This document shows, piece after piece, positions 29,286-37,350 of a stretch of DNA of 37,350 nucleotides; the first letter of the stretch is position 1; each line of letters starts with the position of its first letter. A program made the translations under genes and the position numbers. This stretch comes from Myxococcales bacterium. Its GTDB lineage: Bacteria; Myxococcota_A; Bradymonadia; Bradymonadales; Bradymonadaceae. The DNA is taken from NCBI GenBank assembly GCA_007119595.1, contig SKPJ01000031.1:1-37350 (forward strand). Reading direction: 5' to 3'. Under the pieces are notes generated by a model. It saw only the letters and a program-made list of their open reading frames with translations, was not told the origin of the DNA and ran no database searches.

Positions 29286-30787
29286 TGAAACTCCTCCTCG
29301 GTGCCGGAATCGGGCCAGTGTCCCCCGGCTACCCTGCATAACTGTACGCGCTGGGACAATAAAAGGCGGCTACTCTCGAGTTCGGCGCGCTGAAGTTGTT
29401 GAACACTCTGCAAGGCCGTAAGCACCCGCAAATAGTCGAGGATGCCGGCCCGGTATTGGACACGGGCCAACTCCAGCGCTTCTTCAGCAGAGTCCAGTTG
29501 TCGGCGTTGGTAAAGCAACATTTCGTATAATGCCTGCCCGCGGGCCAGGGTATCCTCCACCTCACGAATTGCGTCGAGGAGTACCGAGGAAAATTCGAAG
29601 AGTTGGCGCTCCTTGATGGCCACCTGTTCATCGATCTCCCCCTGTCGCCGGCCACCGTCCCACAGGGATTGAAAAATAGATCCGGCAACCCCGACGAAGA
29701 GAAAGTCGAATAATTCTCCGATATTCATCGCTTGTGTAGAAAGACTAGCGGAGAGGTGAAGCTGGGGCAAACGCTCCGCGAGGGCAGCATCGACGCGGTC
29801 ATCGGCGGCGGCCACCCGAAACCGAGCAGCCATGACATCCGGACGTCGCTCCAGAAGTTGAGCGGGCAAAAAATCGGCGATCGGTGGCAATTGTTCGGGA
29901 AGTCTCTGGGCCGCCGGGACTTCGATGGATCCCGGGGGACGCCCCGCGAGTATCGCCAGGGCATTAAGGGTCAGTGTCTCGTCGAGCTCAGCCCCTCGCT
30001 GTACCTCGTGGAGTTCCTCGATTTGCTGCTCTTGTTGGACGATATCGATGGCGCTGGCCATTCCCTGGGAGTGGCGCACCTTGGTCAACTCGAGAAAGGT
30101 CTCGGCCGCCGCGATTTGCTCCTGTATTACGCGGGCCTCGGAGCGGCTGCGAGCCAATTCGAAGTATAACTCCGCCGTCTCCGCTGCGAGGGCCATCTTC
30201 AACGCCACCAGATCGGCTTCGATCGCCAGGGCGTCGGTTTCCGCCGCAGAGATTGCAGAGCGAACCCGCCCCCACAGATCAACCTCGTAGCTTGCGCGGG
30301 CCGACAATTCGTATTCTTGTTCCCAGCCATCGCGACCGCGCTCCCCTTCCGTGAGTGCCTCGAGCCCCAGTTGAGGGTGACGCCCGGCGCGGTGCTGTCG
30401 CAACACGGCGCGGGCCTGAGCCACCCGAGTTGCCGCGATATGAATATCGAGGTTTTGCTCCAAGACCGTATCGATCAATTCGCCCAATGCTGTGTCGCCA
30501 AAATCTGCGCACCAACCCTCGTCGAAAGTCTCTCCGGTGAGTTCGTCCTCATGCCAATCAGAGGGAAGTTCAAAGACGGGCTCGATCTCGTTGTCCTCGA
30601 TTCCCGTCGTGCTCGAGCAGCACACCAAGACCAGTGTGGTGATCCCCAACCATCCAAAGAGAATCCACCGCCTGCATGCTGGCCCCAGCAGACTGCGGAG
30701 AAACTCCCGATGCGCCTGACGAACCAGCCGCCACGATCTCAGCGTCGATACTCCTCCGTGATAAGCGAGTGCATCGCGTCGTCGCAT
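29282..30787 (-). CDS. Outer membrane efflux lipoprotein (TolC/NodT family)
   Basis: NLDIHIAATRVAQARAVLRQHRAGRHPQLGLEA; SYEVDLWGRVRSAISAAETDALA; ILAGRPPGSIEVP; LERRPDVMAARFRVAAADDRVDAALAERLPQLHLSAS; start uncertain. Confidence 0.92.
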   Translation of the reverse strand: MRRRDALAYHGGVSTLRSWRLVRQAHREFLRSLLGPACRRWILFGWLGITTLVLVCCSSTTGIEDNEIEPVFELPSDWHEDELTGETFDEGWCADFGDTALGELIDTVLEQNLDIHIAATRVAQARAVLRQHRAGRHPQLGLEALTEGERGRDGWEQEYELSARASYEVDLWGRVRSAISAAETDALAIEADLVALKMALAAETAELYFELARSRSEARVIQEQIAAAETFLELTKVRHSQGMASAIDIVQQEQQIEELHEVQRGAELDETLTLNALAILAGRPPGSIEVPAAQRLPEQLPPIADFLPAQLLERRPDVMAARFRVAAADDRVDAALAERLPQLHLSASLSTQAMNIGELFDFLFVGVAGSIFQSLWDGGRRQGEIDEQVAIKERQLFEFSSVLLDAIREVEDTLARGQALYEMLLYQRRQLDSAEEALELARVQYRAGILDYLRVLTALQSVQQLQRAELESSRLLLSQRVQLCRVAGGHWPDSGTEEEFQ

Positions 30788-31330
30788 CTCCTTGACCTCG
30801 CGGCGGCTGATTTCGTCAGGTTTTCTCGGCGGATACGCCGCTTCGAGGTCGCGGTTGGGTGAGGGAGGTGATGACAGATTGCATCGTCGACCGAAGACGA
30901 CAATGAGATCGGAGCGGCGCGCCGCCGAGACGCTAACGCGAGTTTTCCCGCAGTCTGCTAGAGTTGGAGGGAGAAAAGACATCGATGACATTAGTTACCA
31001 ATAGTACGACACGTCGGATACCAAACCATTTCACACTCAAGAGTAGTATCCGATTGCGACGAGGACCATCAAGGTATCTCGCGGGCAACGGATAAAGATG
31101 GTGCATGACCCATGATTTTTTTACCACCTCGCCCAAAGGAACCACGCCTCGATGGAGGAGTGCCATTCGATGAAATGCCGGCCTGGACACCGTTGGGGCC
31201 GCGGGAATGAGAGGGCTGATTGGATCGGGATCTTCTCATCTCGAAACGCCGGTTTACGTGCCGGTCCCCCACTGACTATCCTCGGCGCAGACGATGGTGA
31301 ACTTTTTACTCCTCCACGGTGCTGTCCCCA

Positions 31331-34300
31331 ATGAAAGACTTCGTACATCTGCATGTTCATACCCACTACAGTCTGCTCGACGGTGCCAATCGGATTCCCG
31401 ATCTGATGGAGCGCGTCGGCGAATTGGGCATGGACGCCGTTGCCATGACCGACCACGGCAATATGTACGGCGCCGTCAACTTTCAAAAGGGGGCTAAAAA
31501 GGCGGGCATCAAGTCGATCATCGGCTGTGAGATGTATATGTGCGACGATGCTTTCGACGAGGAGGCACGGACAGCGGAGGTCTTTCATTTGACCCTGTTG
31601 GCGGAAAACCAAAAGGGCTACGAAAACCTGATGTACCTCAATTCAATAGGGTGGTTGAACGGGTACGACGAGCGGCGCGGCATTCCACGAATCGACTTTG
31701 AACTGCTCGCCGAATATCACGAAGGCCTGATCTGTTTATCCGGTGATCTGGGAAGTGAGATCAATCAGGCTTTGCTGCGGGATGACCGCCAAGCGGCGCG
31801 CCAGATCGCCGAGCGTTATCATGGGCTTTTTGGGCACGAACACTACTATTTGGAGGTCATGGACAATGCTCTTCCGGAGCAAAAGAAATGCACGCAAGCG
31901 CTCATCGAGTTGAGCGATGAGTTGGGCATCGAAATGGTGGCCACCAACGACTGTCATTACCTGACTCGCGACGATGCACGAGCCCATGCGGTGCTGATGT
32001 GTATTCAGCTCGGCAAGACGGCCGACATCGATCGGATCATGGAACACGGCGTCGATCAACTCTATGTCCGCAGCGCCCAGGAGATGTGGGAGGTCTTCTC
32101 CCACATTCCCCGGGCGCTCGAGAATACGGTCAAAATTGCCGAGATGTGCGATGTCGAGATTCCCCTCGGCGAGATCTATCTCCCCCAGTACGACGTGCCC
32201 TCTGAATTCATCGCCGGGCGAGGCCTCGACGATCCCACGGGAGCCATCGACGAGTATTTTGCTCACGTCGCCCAGGAAGGTCTCGAAAGGCGCTTTGAGG
32301 AATTCGACGCCCTGGACCAAGACTACGAACGCCGGGTCTACGAGGAGCGCCTCGAAGAAGAGATCGAGATTATCCGCCAGATGGGATTTCCCGGCTATTT
32401 TCTCATCGTCTGGGATTTTATCGATTGGTCCCATCGGCAGGGGATTCCCGTGGGACCAGGGCGGGGCTCCGGAGCTGGCAGTCTGGTGGCCTATTCGCTG
32501 CGGATTACCGACATCGATCCCATGCCCTACGACCTGCTCTTTGAGCGATTTCTGAATCCCGAGCGGGTTTCGATGCCCGACTTCGATATCGATTTTTGTA
32601 TGAATCGCCGCGGAGAGGTCATCGACTATGTCACCGAGAAATACGGCGCCGACAACGTGGGGCAGATCATCACCTACGGGCAGATGAAGGCTCGAGCGTG
32701 CATCAAGGACGTCGGAAGGGCCCTTAACTTCAGTTTCGGTGAGACCAATCGCATCGCCAAATTGGTCCCCGACGAGTTGGGTATCACGCTGGAGGAAGCG
32801 CTGAGTCAGGAGAAGCGACTACCTCAGATGTGCGATGAGGATGAGCAAGTCGATACTCTCTTCGATATCGCGTTGTCATTGGAGAATCTGAATCGCCAGG
32901 CGGGCATCCACGCCGCTGGTCTGGTCATCGCCGAGGATCCGCTGTGGGATTACGTCCCCATTTGTCGGGGAGCCAATGGCGAGATCGTCACCCAATACGC
33001 CAAAAACGAGGTCGAAGAGGCGGGATTGGTCAAATTCGATTTTTTGGGGCTCAAGACCTTGACCGTCATCGATGATGCGGTGCGGCTCATCAATCAGCAG
33101 AGCGATCCGGACAGTGACGAGCCCTTCGAACTGACGTCGATTCCCCTCGACGATCCCAGTGTCTTCGAGCTCATCTCCGCCGGTGATACCACCGGTGTAT
33201 TTCAGCTCGAATCCTCCGGCTTTCAGGGGCTTTTGAAGAAACTCCAGCCCAATAGCTTTGAGGATATCGTGGCCGCCGTCGCCCTGTATCGTCCGGGCCC
33301 ACTTGGAAGCGGAATGGTCGATGATTTCATCGACCGCAAACACGGTCGAAAAGAGGTGGAGTATCCCCATCCGTGGCTCCAGGAGGTGTTGGAGCCCACC
33401 TATGGGGTCATGGTCTATCAGGAACAGGTGATGAAGACCGCTCAGATCATGGCCGGATATACCCTGGGCGAAGCGGATCTGTTGCGCCGGGCGATGGGCA
33501 AGAAAAAAGCCTCCGTGATGGAGGAACAAAAACAGATTTTCGTCGACGGAGCGGTGGATAAAGGTGTCGAAGAGCGCACGGCGACCGAAATATTTGATTT
33601 GATGGCCTATTTTGCGGGCTATGGTTTCAATAAATCTCACTCCGCAGCATATGGACTGATCACCTATCAGACGGCCTATTTAAAGGCTCATTATACAGTG
33701 GAGTTTATGGCGGCGCTGATGACGAGCGACCGCGACAACACCGACAAGATCGTGCGCTTCATCAACGAAGCGGAGGAAATGGGCATTGAGGTGATGCCTC
33801 CCGACGTCAACGAATCGCTGCTCGATTTTAGTGTCGTGGAGGGAAAAATCCGCTTTGGCCTGGCCGCCATCAAAGGCGTCGGTGCGGGGGTGATCGAGGT
33901 CATCTTGGAGGAACGCGAGCAGGGAGGTCCTTTCGAGAGCATCTTCGACTTTTGTGGACGCGTCGATCTGGATCGGATCAACAAGCGGGCCGTGGAGGCG
34001 ATGGTCAAGTCGGGGGCATTCGATTCCATCGGGCCCGATACCGACGAGAATTATATCGGCGCCATCTGTGAGGCTCGAGCGTCCTTGTTCGAGTCCATCG
34101 AAGCTGCTGTCGAGCGCGGAGCGCGGGCCCAACACGACGCGAAGGTCGGGCAGTCCAGCTTATTCGGAATGATGAGTGAGGATGCCCGTGACGAGGTCCT
34201 CGACGAGACTTATCCCGAGGTTCGGGCGTGGTCGGAGCGCATGTTGCTGGGATACGAAAAGGAGCTTCTGGGGTTTTATGTCACCGGTCATCCCCTGGAT

Positions 34301-34897
34301 CGTTTCCAGAGCGAGCTCGGCATCTATGGGGTATCGAGCACCAGTGATCTGACGAACGGAGAATTGCGAAACCACAGCCAGGTCGTCGCCGCCGGTATGG
34401 TCACTGCGATGCGCGAGATCAGTCTCAAAAGTGGCGACGGACGCATGGCATTCGTCACCCTGGAGGACAAGACCGGGCGGGTGGAGGTCATCGTTTTTAG
34501 CTCCGCCTTTGAGGAATACGAAGAAGTACTAAAAAGTGGCGATCCCCTCCTTATACGGGGCATGATTCAGGAAGAGGGAGACCCGGAAAATCGCACCCGG
34601 CGCATCAAATGCGACGAGGTGACGACCCTGATGGCTCAGCGCGAGGAGAAGATCAGTTGCGTCGAAGTGGAAATCGAAGTCGACGATGTCGACAACGGCC
34701 AATTGGAGAAGCTACGGCGTATTCTACAGCGTCACCGAGGGGACTGCCGGACGGCTTTGATCTTCAAGATGAACACCAACGAAGGCAGCGGAAGGGCGGA
34801 GTTGGCGCTGCCGAATGGGTTTTCGGCGCGACCTAGCGATGAATTATTGATGTCCCTGGAGCGCATTTTCGGGCGCCAATCGGTTCGCCTTCGCTAA
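31331..34897 (+). CDS. dnaE: DNA polymerase III alpha subunit
   Basis: PHP motif DFVHLHVHTHYSLLDGANRIPDLM; VGPGRGSGAGSLVAYSLRITDIDP; PDFDIDFCMNRRGEVIDYV; ATG 31331 preferred over 31319. Confidence 0.98.
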   Translation: MKDFVHLHVHTHYSLLDGANRIPDLMERVGELGMDAVAMTDHGNMYGAVNFQKGAKKAGIKSIIGCEMYMCDDAFDEEARTAEVFHLTLLAENQKGYENLMYLNSIGWLNGYDERRGIPRIDFELLAEYHEGLICLSGDLGSEINQALLRDDRQAARQIAERYHGLFGHEHYYLEVMDNALPEQKKCTQALIELSDELGIEMVATNDCHYLTRDDARAHAVLMCIQLGKTADIDRIMEHGVDQLYVRSAQEMWEVFSHIPRALENTVKIAEMCDVEIPLGEIYLPQYDVPSEFIAGRGLDDPTGAIDEYFAHVAQEGLERRFEEFDALDQDYERRVYEERLEEEIEIIRQMGFPGYFLIVWDFIDWSHRQGIPVGPGRGSGAGSLVAYSLRITDIDPMPYDLLFERFLNPERVSMPDFDIDFCMNRRGEVIDYVTEKYGADNVGQIITYGQMKARACIKDVGRALNFSFGETNRIAKLVPDELGITLEEALSQEKRLPQMCDEDEQVDTLFDIALSLENLNRQAGIHAAGLVIAEDPLWDYVPICRGANGEIVTQYAKNEVEEAGLVKFDFLGLKTLTVIDDAVRLINQQSDPDSDEPFELTSIPLDDPSVFELISAGDTTGVFQLESSGFQGLLKKLQPNSFEDIVAAVALYRPGPLGSGMVDDFIDRKHGRKEVEYPHPWLQEVLEPTYGVMVYQEQVMKTAQIMAGYTLGEADLLRRAMGKKKASVMEEQKQIFVDGAVDKGVEERTATEIFDLMAYFAGYGFNKSHSAAYGLITYQTAYLKAHYTVEFMAALMTSDRDNTDKIVRFINEAEEMGIEVMPPDVNESLLDFSVVEGKIRFGLAAIKGVGAGVIEVILEEREQGGPFESIFDFCGRVDLDRINKRAVEAMVKSGAFDSIGPDTDENYIGAICEARASLFESIEAAVERGARAQHDAKVGQSSLFGMMSEDARDEVLDETYPEVRAWSERMLLGYEKELLGFYVTGHPLDRFQSELGIYGVSSTSDLTNGELRNHSQVVAAGMVTAMREISLKSGDGRMAFVTLEDKTGRVEVIVFSSAFEEYEEVLKSGDPLLIRGMIQEEGDPENRTRRIKCDEVTTLMAQREEKISCVEVEIEVDDVDNGQLEKLRRILQRHRGDCRTALIFKMNTNEGSGRAELALPNGFSARPSDELLMSLERIFGRQSVRLR

Positions 34898-35063
34898 ACG
34901 GAAGAACATTTAACTGAAACAAACGTCTCGCCGGCTGATTGAGCCATCTTTCGACCGATCCTCGCTTGAAGTAGCAATGCTACGCCTGCACTCGGTTCGA
35001 ACCAAAATCTGGCCCAATCATCTCGTCGGTACCGCGTTTCATTTAAATGACGTTCCGTTTAGC
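34893..35063. repeat. 171-bp imperfect palindrome between dnaE and recA
   Basis: Termini gctaaacggaa / ttccgtttagc; inner matches catttaa-tgaaac, tgattg.gcca; centre gtagcaatgctac at 34971-34983. Confidence 0.88.
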
Positions 35064-35262
35064 AGCGTGCGAAGAAACGAAACGCTACAAACCATTACGC
35101 ACGATCGAGGCCGGAGGGGACGATAACAGAATTGGTTCCCGTTTTGGTGGGCTGAAGGGAAGGGTGGATAAGCCCGCTGCGTCCGACTGTCATTATCGTG
35201 ATATTCGCAGGCCAATAGTGAGTTTCGCGCGCAATACGATCACTTTTATTTGGCGGAAGTGG

Positions 35263-35291
35263 TTGACGGAGAGGAGTCCGGGGACTATACG
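35263..35291 (+). promoter_or_regulatory. Sigma70-type promoter of recA
   Basis: TTGACG (35263-35268), 17-nt spacer, TATACG (35286-35291). Confidence 0.75.
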
Positions 35292-35307
35292 TTTATTCAG
35301 TTATCAT

Positions 35308-35324
35308 CGAAACGTCTGTTCAGT
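35308..35324 (+). promoter_or_regulatory. Candidate LexA box of the Myxococcus type upstream of recA
   Basis: cgaaacgtctgttcagt matches 15 of 17 positions of CTRHAMRYBYGTTCAGS (consensus recalled from memory), just downstream of the predicted -10. Confidence 0.5.
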
Positions 35325-35411
35325 ATGGTGTGGGCAACAAATATACAACGCAAATCTGGCGGCGAAGTCGTCTGTACCGAATTCGCCGCAGCTTCGAAAA
35401 AAGGAGAAGCG

Positions 35412-36458
35412 ATGGGTAAAAAAGACGAAAATAAAGAAAAAGCACTCGATCTGACGGTCAAGGCGATCGAAAAACAGTTCGGAAAGGGCGCCATCATGCG
35501 CCTCGGTGAGGATGATGCGACGATCGAAGTAGAGGATCCGATTCCCACGGGATCGATTTCATTGGATGTCGCCCTGGGGGTGGGAGGGTACCCGCGAGGA
35601 CGAGTCGTCGAGATCTACGGGCCGGAGTCGTCGGGAAAGACCACCTTAGCTCTGCACGCTTTGGCCAATGCCCAACGGGCCGGGGGAGTGGTGGCGTTTA
35701 TCGATGCCGAGCACGCATTGGACGTCAATTACGCGAAAAATCTGGGAGTCGACACCGAAGAGTTGCTCATCAGTCAGCCCGATACCGGTGAGCAGGCGCT
35801 GGAGATCGTCGACATGTTGGTGCGCTCCAATGCCATTGATCTGTTGGTCATCGATTCCGTCGCCGCCCTGACCCCCCGTGCCGAGATCGAAGGTGAAATG
35901 GGCGATTCCCACATGGGACTTCAGGCACGGCTTATGAGTCAGGCGCTGCGCAAATTGACGGGCACCATCAGCAAGTCCAAGACTTGCGTGATGTTCATCA
36001 ACCAGATTCGAATGAAGATCGGAGTGATGTTCGGTAACCCGGAGACGACATCGGGAGGGCGAGCATTGAAATTTTATAGCTCGATTCGCCTCGATATTCG
36101 ACGGATCGGAGCGATCAAGGACGGCTCCGATATCAACGGGAACCGCACCCGGGTCAAGGTGGTCAAAAACAAGGTAGCCCCGCCATTTCGCCAGGCGGAG
36201 TTCGACATCATTTACGGAGAGGGCATAAGCTTTCAAAGCGATCTGGTGCAATTGGGCTCGGAGTTGGGTGTCGTCGATAAAGCGGGCTCCTGGTACAGCT
36301 ATGGCGATGTGCGTCTGGGACAAGGGCGACAAAACGCCAGAAGCTTTTTGCTGGAAAACCCGGATGTCCAGAGGGAGATCGAAGCCGAGATCCGGGAGCA
36401 TTACGGGCTATCGGCTCCGCCGCGGCAAGAGAAAGCCGAAGAGGAGGCGGCGGAGTAA
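35412..36458 (+). CDS. recA: Recombinase RecA
   Basis: [108 protein letters not shown] ggagaag. Confidence 0.99.
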   Translation: MGKKDENKEKALDLTVKAIEKQFGKGAIMRLGEDDATIEVEDPIPTGSISLDVALGVGGYPRGRVVEIYGPESSGKTTLALHALANAQRAGGVVAFIDAEHALDVNYAKNLGVDTEELLISQPDTGEQALEIVDMLVRSNAIDLLVIDSVAALTPRAEIEGEMGDSHMGLQARLMSQALRKLTGTISKSKTCVMFINQIRMKIGVMFGNPETTSGGRALKFYSSIRLDIRRIGAIKDGSDINGNRTRVKVVKNKVAPPFRQAEFDIIYGEGISFQSDLVQLGSELGVVDKAGSWYSYGDVRLGQGRQNARSFLLENPDVQREIEAEIREHYGLSAPPRQEKAEEEAAE

Positions 36459-36595
36459 AAACAGTGGGGCGAAGCCGGCTGTGTGGCTTCGGTTTCGCCG
36501 TAGCGCAGGCGCAACTGCGGCCCCGCTTCTTGCCAGACTTCGCCCTGCTGTTCCAGCCCTTTTGCCGATCGGATCTGGATCGCGTCCCCAGTGAT

Positions 36596-36634
36596 GATGA
36601 CGGGTTGAGTTTGTGCTCGGGCCGTGCGACAATC
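36596..36634. repeat. Dispersed repeat copy 2: gatgacgggttgagtttgt-N8-cgtgcgacaatc
   Basis: Same 19 + 12 bases and same spacing as 9168-9206. Confidence 0.85.
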
Positions 36635-36762
36635 CCGCCCGTCGCTCCCGGTTTTTTCAATAGGATGGAATGGTCGATGGAGACGTCGCGACGAGCCTGG
36701 CACCGAGAGGTTCGAACTCGCAGTCTCACCGGGGTTCTCCGAGCAATAAGCGAGTGCCACCG

Positions 36763-37350
36763 ATGAGTTCCAAGGAAAAGGGTGCAAAACAAAAGGCAAA
36801 GCGCGACCTGGACAAGGTCTTGAAGGTCGCCGTCAAAGGGGGGGCCAGCGATATCCATATCAAGGCCGGATTGCCGCCGATTTTTCGGGTCGATGGGGCG
36901 CTGATGCCGTTGCGCGATGCGCGACGACTGAGTCCCGAAGAAATTGGTCAGATGGCGGCGGCGATCATGACCAAATATCAGCGCGAGCAGTTCGAGCGCG
37001 ATCTCGATCTGGACCTTTCCTACGGGGTGCCAGGGGTGGGCCGATTTCGAGTCAACGTCTTTCAGCAGCGAGGCTCGATCGGGCTGGTCTTTCGGATCAT
37101 TCCCTTCAAAGTGGCGGGGATGGAAGAGCTGTTATTGCCGGAAGTGATCGCGGAGTTGGCCGAGGAACGACGGGGATTGATCCTGGTCACGGGTGCAACG
37201 GGAAGTGGTAAGTCGAGACGCTCTGCGGCGAATGCTGCGCTACTTGGTTATAGGCACTATTATGACTGGGATAAAAAGAAATGGATTGATAGTGGGTTTG
37301 AAACAAAAGTTCAATACATCACAACAGAAATGACAGTCGATGAAATACAA
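36763..37350 (+). CDS. pilT: Twitching motility ATPase PilT, N-terminal part; 3' portion from about 37215 looks non-PilT (chimeric join)
   Basis: DLDKVLKVAVKGGASDIHIKAGLPPIFRVDGALMPL; FRVNVFQQRGSIGLVFRIIPF; RGLILVTGATGSGKS, then a switch to RRSAANAALLGYRHYYDWDKKKWIDSGFETKVQYITTEMTVDEIQ. Confidence 0.85.
   Translation, partial: MSSKEKGAKQKAKRDLDKVLKVAVKGGASDIHIKAGLPPIFRVDGALMPLRDARRLSPEEIGQMAAAIMTKYQREQFERDLDLDLSYGVPGVGRFRVNVFQQRGSIGLVFRIIPFKVAGMEELLLPEVIAELAEERRGLILVTGATGSGKSRRSAANAALLGYRHYYDWDKKKWIDSGFETKVQYITTEMTVDEIQ

Noticed and set aside
34990-35005. tRNA T-arm-like string ggttcgaacc
   Set aside because: Part of the palindromic element; no cloverleaf arms or acceptor stem around it
36690-36760. 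Possible minus-strand tRNA around gagaggttcgaactcgcag
   Set aside because: T-arm would pair only three bases; no anticodon arm or CCA/acceptor pairing found
1-37350. CRISPR array, rRNA or intact prophage
   Set aside because: No regularly spaced repeats, rRNA signatures or phage structural genes seen; the phage-like tail at 37215-37350 is best explained as a chimera

Overview
This is a high-GC window from a Gram-negative chromosome. Gene content and Cys-rich, acidic lipoproteins suggest a deltaproteobacterial, myxobacterial or Bradymonadales-like lineage (inference only). From left to right it contains: the tail of a type III secretion operon (sctI-J-K-L-N-O plus one small unknown gene); an unknown gene; a small membrane protein; an HrpB-type DEAH helicase; two tandem paralogous secreted/outer-membrane proteins, flanked by a palindromic repeat element on one side and an IS1380-type transposase relic on the other; a matrixin-like metalloprotease lipoprotein; a divergent pair of lipoproteins (DUF4384-like and LPP20-like); a PilB/GspE ATPase; a DUF1499-like protein; a family-5 solute-binding lipoprotein; a TlpA-like thioredoxin; a glutamate-cysteine-ligase-like protein fused to a CBS pair; an RND efflux operon (OMF-MFP-RND); dnaE; recA; and a pilT that runs off the end. 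The main items for a second look are: (i) the last ~135 bp, where pilT switches inside its Walker A motif to an AT-rich, phage-like helicase sequence, most likely an assembly chimera; (ii) two unrelated long imperfect palindromic elements (8971-9186 and 34893-35063), the first sharing an arm with a second locus near recA, the second supplying the dnaE stop codon; (iii) the duplicated outer-membrane protein family, with an acidic loop and a G8 tract; (iv) a recA promoter with a candidate myxobacterial-type LexA box. I saw no CRISPR array, rRNA or convincing tRNA. Family calls come from recognising motifs in the translations; no searches were run.
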